The position numbers were made by a program, and so were the translations under genes. From contig NW_026262734.1 of NCBI RefSeq assembly GCF_021869535.1, positions 96,911,285-96,975,284 of the forward strand: a stretch of 64,000 nucleotides of DNA, read 5' to 3'. The notes under the pieces were generated by a model that saw only the letters and a program-made list of their open reading frames with translations, was not told the DNA's origin and searched no databases. The first letter of the stretch is position 1. Each line of letters begins with the position of its first letter. Positions 58,621 to 64,000 of the stretch are shown here, piece by piece. The stretch comes from Mytilus californianus (Eukaryota; Mollusca; Bivalvia; Mytilida; Mytilidae).

Positions 58621-61059
58621 TAAACTGCATGTTAAGACCCCTTTCAGCATACAAAAATTTCTATATATTGATTTAGAGAAGATTTTTGCCAAGATTTTGA
58701 TATAATATGTCCCAAAAGTAGTATTCTACACGATATAAATTTATCTAAAGGACGTAGGCTTAGGTTTTTTTATTTGCGTATATTGTTCTATAGAAAGAAA
58801 CTACAAATTAATTGTGATCCCCTTGGTTGTAGGGAGAAACATAAATACAACAAAGGAAAATATTATAAAATCATATGAGGCAAAAGAAACGACACTTTTT
58901 GCACATCGAAAGCAAATTCTATGCATTTGTTTTTAGATATTTACCTGCAGTTGATTAACTTTTTAGTACAATTTGACTGAATCACCTGTTAATAAAAGTG
59001 TTCATGCAATTCTTTCATGGATTACTTACCTTTTACCTACCGGAGTTGCAAATATTAGAATAGCAAAAATAAACCCACTTAAAGATGTAATAAATAAATT
59101 GATTAATTCACAATCTTTATTTTAATCTATCTTTAATCGCAGACGCATTCACAGTTTCTTTACAAATTGTCATTGTATATGCATCCTTAAAAACAAAAAT
59201 CATTTCCAAAACTTTACATGGTTTAAGTTTGTTCCTACACTTATGTGTGAAGATGATAATATTATATACATTTTAGTGCCAAATATCTCTCACACAAACG
59301 TATGTAAAACGGAAAAATTTCGATAGCACAATTATCTTTTAACGTTATTTCATGATTTTGTTGCTGTAAAAATAACCTAATACTATTATTAAACGCATAT
59401 ACATATTCCCAAACCTGTTTTAATTTTCATAATTATTCATGAAATTTCGCTTTACAACGTCTTACATTGATTGTTTTTAACATTTCACTTATTTGATTGT
59501 CATATATTATTAACCATGGTATCATTAACATTGTATTGTATTGTACCTGGTGAATCGGTAGCTCTGTCAACCCGTCGTTCTAGCTACATTACATGTGATG
59601 CCTGGCAATTTTTCCTGTTTCAGCAGAAATATTTGAAAGGCAGTTCAAAGCTTATTACAATGCATACTTTCATTTTTACAGATTTTTGGAAGCACTACAA
59701 ATATTACATAGTCTATAATACACTTTATCAATGACTAACGAACAAATATAGAATTGTTTGCAATAAAAAAAAAAAAATAAATGTTATTAATTATTAATAT
59801 TCAGAAACACATAGGCGTCAATAGTATAACCGTAGAATTTAACAACTTTGAAATCCAGATGTAGAATGCAATTTCATTAACATCAATGCAATTAATCTTG
59901 TCAAACAAGACTTTAATATTGAAATGATAGCAACATTGTGTCGATTGCATCTTTGTTTTTTTTTTTCTTAAACAACACATGGCTTGTTAAACGGTCGTAA
60001 ACTATTAACAGATCACCCTACGTGCAAGTTGTTTCCTATACGTCAAAATTAAAAAAAAAACCAAATGTTTGTAAATATATGTTTCATATCTGTAAAGTAT
60101 TTTGGAAATAAGGAAAAAGTTAGAATGTAAATGCGTTGTTTTTGAGTTCATTGACTGTTTAAATTATCGAAATAGAATATTATTGTTTAGAATGAATGTT
60201 TAATGAATATTGTTTTCATTACAGACATAGTTCATCGAGTTGATTTGTTCGTTCAATGTTTCTGTTTAACTTGTTAGCCTTTGTCTTAAGTTTTTGCTAT
60301 ATCTCAGGCCATTTTTGTTTTATAAGATTTCCAAATAGTTTGACCTCGAGCATCACGGAAGAGATAAATAATTATCCAAATACGCATCCGTGCAGTAAAA
60401 TTGGTACCGTTAATGTATAGATTTTAAATAACTGGTGTTATAAGGCAATAAGGAATTATATAATACAGACTTGAATATGTTTTATCTCTATTCATTAGAC
60501 TTTATAAACACCATAAGTAAATCATTTGAAAAAAATAGCCTTGAGACATGAATGCTTGTCAAAGTTTTAAAAGACGAAATGGATATTTTTAGATCAAGTT
60601 CATACAATTACCATGACCTTCAACACATCATAAACAATTGAAAACGACTGTACATGGAGCAAATACAAACCCCACTAAACCCAAAATGCATTCAAGTGTT
60701 TTTAAAGGGAGGCAATCCGGGTGAGCTAATGTAATCATAAATAAATAAAAATAAAGTCACGATTTTAGTCGTAAGCTTTTTATTTCGAAAAGGGCGTAAA
60801 TTCCTTCATAGTAATGTATAAAGTAATTCTTTTTTTTTTCAGATCAGTTTGATTTGATGCTAACTTCCAACTATTAATCTATTTATTAATTAAAGCAAAA
60901 CTTGCTAAATCAGTAAGTTATCTATTTTGAAAATTTTGATATCGGATTTATTAAATATGTTATTTTTCAGTGGTATTGCACATTCATTTGTAATTACAGC
61001 AACACATTTTTATACTATATTTGAATATAGTGATAAACATGTATAAGATAAGGAGTAAT

Positions 61060-61265
61060 AACAAACGATTAAAGGTTTGAAAAATATAATAAGGCAAGGT
61101 GCAATAAAACAAAACGTTGTTGAAAAAGACTGACATCACAAGGGAGAATAAGAAAAAAGGCGCTCAGAAAAACTGTTATGGAAAAAAACTTGACAAAAAA
61201 CTGCACTGAACAAAACAAAACCTACAAAACATGGGTGATTACAGGAGCTCCGGGGTCGTGAACAT
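61060..61265 (-). repeat. Degenerate family A copy
   Basis: aagactgacatcacaaggga, then 'acaaaacctacaaaacatgggtg' and 'ttacaggagctccgg', following the right half of 27780-28210. Confidence 0.5.
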
Positions 61266-61345
61266 TGACTTCACTACTAATCATAATGCCGTATGGCTCG
61301 TTTTATAAAGCTAATAGACAGAGATAAGGCTTTATACCGTAGTAG

Positions 61346-61387
61346 ATTGGGAATGGTCTCATGTGTTTAACCGAAACCATTCCCAAT
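61346..61387. repeat. Perfect 12-bp-arm hairpin
   Basis: attgggaatggt (61346-61357) and accattcccaat (61376-61387) with an 18-nt loop. There is no U tract or other context to suggest a function. Confidence 0.6.
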
Positions 61388-61554
61388 TCATTATCTTCCA
61401 ATACATATAAATTCCTTACCTTAAACATATCCATATATGAAAATTTGAAATACAAATACAACGTGTTTTCTGGACAGAAGATATGATAGCTTTCGACCGA
61501 TAGAAATGAAACGACGCACATATTGAAATAAAATTATCAATGCAGAAAAAAACT

Positions 61555-61735
61555 ATACCCACTAAAAAAGGTGTTTGTTGGAATTCGTATTGCTCAATCA
61601 TTAGTTCTCTGTGTAATGGTTTGAGTGATATTTTTTTTCGTTGTTTTTCCAAGACCAGAGCGTTGTCTCTTTTTATTCATCTAATGGTTTTTTTTTTTGC
61701 CTCCTTGGTATTTTCTCCATCTTTTTAACATGTTG
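61555..61735 (+). repeat. Degenerate family A copy
   Basis: ggtgtttgttggaattcgta, then 'ttgctcaatcattagttc', 'cagagcgttgtctc' and 'ccttggtattttctcc', in family A forward order. Confidence 0.5.
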
Positions 61736-62824
61736 AAAGATAAAAATATTATTGTTAGCCTTTTCAGCGGATGGGATAAGATTGCTTGAGGGATTGTAAT
61801 CTTGCCAATTTGAACAGATTTCTCATTCTAAAAGATTTTTCTAGTATGGGTAACATATACGCGAAAGTTATTTTACGAATTACTTTTCAATACATCGAAG
61901 GTACATTTACTACTTGAATGTAATCTAAGGATATTGATAATGAAATGACCAGACTGCTGAACCATGACAAACAAGGATGTAAACTAAAATGACTCATGGC
62001 ACTTGTCGGTAATGATACATAGACACACTATATATGTAAAGTGGAAGATAAACTAATTGTATTTGCTATAAGGCAATAAGGCAAAATACAGAAAAAATTG
62101 TTTGCAGTATTTAAATACTAGTGAGTAAACATTTAGTCTATTTCAATATTAATTGTCAAATGAACTGAATATAACCTAAACTTGATTAACCTAGTTATAA
62201 AAATATTTTGAACATAGATAGGATTGAGACAAATACTTCATAGCTATCGTATATTCGAATATATAGCCTCTTGTAATTAAGGCAAGGCGACCGAAAATAT
62301 ATAGAAACTGCATTCATGCTACACACACATTGCAAAAGTACATAGCATAATTCTTAAGATAAACGAAATATAAATTTAGATACATATTCAAAGCCAAATC
62401 TAATCAAACTATTTTCGCCTCCATATCCAAACATTATGTAAATGTCAGTATTATGAGTGCTTTATTAATCAAATTATGAAAGCCTCTTTATCCATTCATT
62501 TCGTGGTATTTAGCATCTTAAATTATTGTATGAATGAAGCAGTTAAGGGAGTGTACATTTTTATACTTTTCAAATAAGTTATGCGATTAATGTATGTACC
62601 TACTTTGTCAACTAAACTATATGGAATGGGAGTAGACATTGTTCACATTTTAAATGAATTATTTAGATTGGTCAAATTATGTGATCAATCCTTCAGTTGT
62701 GTATACAGTTTGAAAATGTTGTCCTCTAGATGTCTTTTTTTGTTTTTTTTTGTGTGTTTCGTTGCTGTGTGATTGGTGTATACTCCGCATCTACCTTTGT
62801 TATCTTAAAATTGCCTTCATGCTG

Positions 62825-62985
62825 CTGTTAATTCAGAAATTATTGGGTACATTTTTTATTACGATTGAAAAAATCTTCATACGGATATATAAAGCAGATA
62901 TCAGAATGCGAGTTCTGTTTATTGCAAAACTCACCCAGTTGCATTATTCACGTTAATGAAAACATCGCAATTAATTTATTTTGCA
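62825..62985. mobile_element. MITE, 'actgtaaattcagaaatt' family, copy 3 (degraded)
   Basis: gttaattcagaaattattgg at the left; the interior 'agatatcagaatgcgagttc' and 'aaaactcacccagttgcatta' match 9401-9613. The right end has decayed. Confidence 0.65.
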
Positions 62986-63144
62986 ATTTGACCGAATCAC
63001 TTGTTAATACAAGTATTCCTGCTATTTTGTCATGGATTACTTACCTTTTACCTACCATAGATTAAAATATTAGAATAGCAGAAAAATAAACCCTATCAAA
63101 AATGCATCTTATCAGTTAATTTTTATATCATAATCTTATTTTTA

Positions 63145-63960
63145 CTCAGTTTTTACAATTAAGTACTGCCACGTTGAGCTAAAGAATTCATTTGTAACTT
63201 GCAAGAAGCTATTGAGACTCTTTTGAAATTAAAATCTCGCGATAATTGTTGTTTTTCTCAACTGTTATTCGAAGGTATCTAAAGTTGAGCTTAAGAACTC
63301 AATACTTTAAGGAAGCTACTGACGCCCATTTAAAACGATACTCTTTGATAATCATTGATAACCACTATAAGATATTTATTCATTTTGAATTCTGCAATTT
63401 AATATCCGCACATATTTACGTCAATTCTTTGGAATAGTCTTAGTTGGTTATCAGATGACATTGTGCTGGATCTAGAGATTATAACATCTGATAGTATAAA
63501 TCTGACAAATGAGCAAAATGAAAAAATATTTATAATGTTTTTGATTATATTAAAAAAGACCAAAAGGTTCCTGGTATAATCACGTGTATAATCTGAATGT
63601 AATGATCGAAACACACGCACACCTGCATATTTTTCTCTTCTTTTTCATCCTATCTTTCCTTTTCCTATATTGTCTGTTAATATGCCTCTTAAATTATAGA
63701 TGTTTGATTAAAGATTGTGTAATAATAAATTTGAAATTTGCATGCTATGAAATTCTATTAACTAATATTGTATCTTAGAAGAAGACAATCCAATTTGGAC
63801 TAACTTGTGTCTACTCCTTTTTGTGATATTTTACAAATAAAATATGTTAAAACTAAACAAAGTAAATTGGCATAAAATGATATTCTATTTTAGTGCTATG
63901 CCATTTAAAAAAAATGACCTTAAAGTTGGAGATTCTTTTCTTATGCGTTTATTTACAGTT
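63145..63960. other. Nothing recognised
   Basis: AT-rich sequence to the window end. Frames under 75 codons without family resemblance. Confidence 0.5.
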
Positions 63961-64000
63961 TGACTGCTTGATACCAATCATTGTTATATTAAGCAATTAT

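Larger units (their letters stand above)
54830..59110. repeat. Left copy of an old tandem segmental duplication
   Basis: Similar blocks occur in the same order in 59970-63140: taacaga.cacc with ttatttcctgtatgtcaaaa (54860/60006); 'gcaaaagtacatagcat' through 'atgagtgctttattaatcaa' to atgcgattaa (56612-56880/62331-62590); and gaatcac.tgttaata with atggattacttaccttttac (58969-59040/62984-63055). Offsets are 5146, about 5715, then 4015 bp. The last drop matches the extra family A and Penelope insertion (57000-58620) in this copy. Confidence 0.6.
59970..63140. repeat. Right copy of the tandem segmental duplication
   Basis: Partner of 54830-59110. It lacks the family A and Penelope insertion but carries its own inserts: a family A piece (61060-61260), another at 61560-61730, and a MITE (62825-62985). 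Private inserts on each side date those insertions after the duplication. Confidence 0.6.

Overview
This is an AT-rich window from an animal nuclear genome. The content points to a marine bivalve, most probably a mussel of the Mytilus group. The evidence is one intron-rich conserved animal gene with canonical GT...AG splice sites, plus a dense set of old dispersed repeats, Penelope-type retroelement pieces and small terminal-inverted-repeat elements that I recognise from memory as typical of mussel DNA. That recognition was not checked by a search. There is no sign of operons, bacterial genes, CRISPR arrays or rRNA.

Positions 432-20974 (+ strand) carry eleven exons of a TTD14-like gene (TRPL translocation defect protein 14 family: a P-loop nucleotide-binding domain followed by a CYTH-like domain). 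All exon phases agree and give 379 residues to the stop at 20972. The start codon and N-terminal exon or exons lie upstream of the window. The introns hold most of the mobile DNA: a near-perfect palindromic element with a 10-bp target duplication (2449-2595); a 2.5-kb element with a higher-order internal satellite (5022-7490); a TTAA-flanked element (7925-8206); two further MITEs (9225-9613); a tRNA-derived SINE (11655-11870); a 6.0-kb element with 16-bp terminal inverted repeats and a TTA duplication (12031-18029); and an 8-copy 38-bp minisatellite (18554-18857).

Positions 20975 to about 27770 are gene-free, with two plausible poly(A) signals, and could be a long 3' UTR or downstream spacer. 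Next come a nested repeat pair (27780-28210), a 138-bp tandem duplication (29138-29413), and a broken TRIM-like (B-box plus coiled-coil) pseudogene at about 29690-30715.

From about 31 kb to the end I find no intact host gene. The region holds three decayed Penelope-type reverse transcriptase copies, all on the minus strand (about 35655-38165, 51905-53440 and 57290-58620). It also holds many short repeats that share 3' tails with those copies, a second degraded copy of the 2.5-kb element (38845-41250), and at least two old paralogous duplications (33.9/41.9 kb, and 54.8-59.1/60.0-63.1 kb). Most open frames here are under 100 codons, match repeats or have no recognisable family, and are left out.

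I found no clear new biological system. The best leads are the 6-kb TIR element with a readable empty site, the palindromic element, the higher-order satellite inside the 2.5-kb element, and the retroelement families that share 3' tails.
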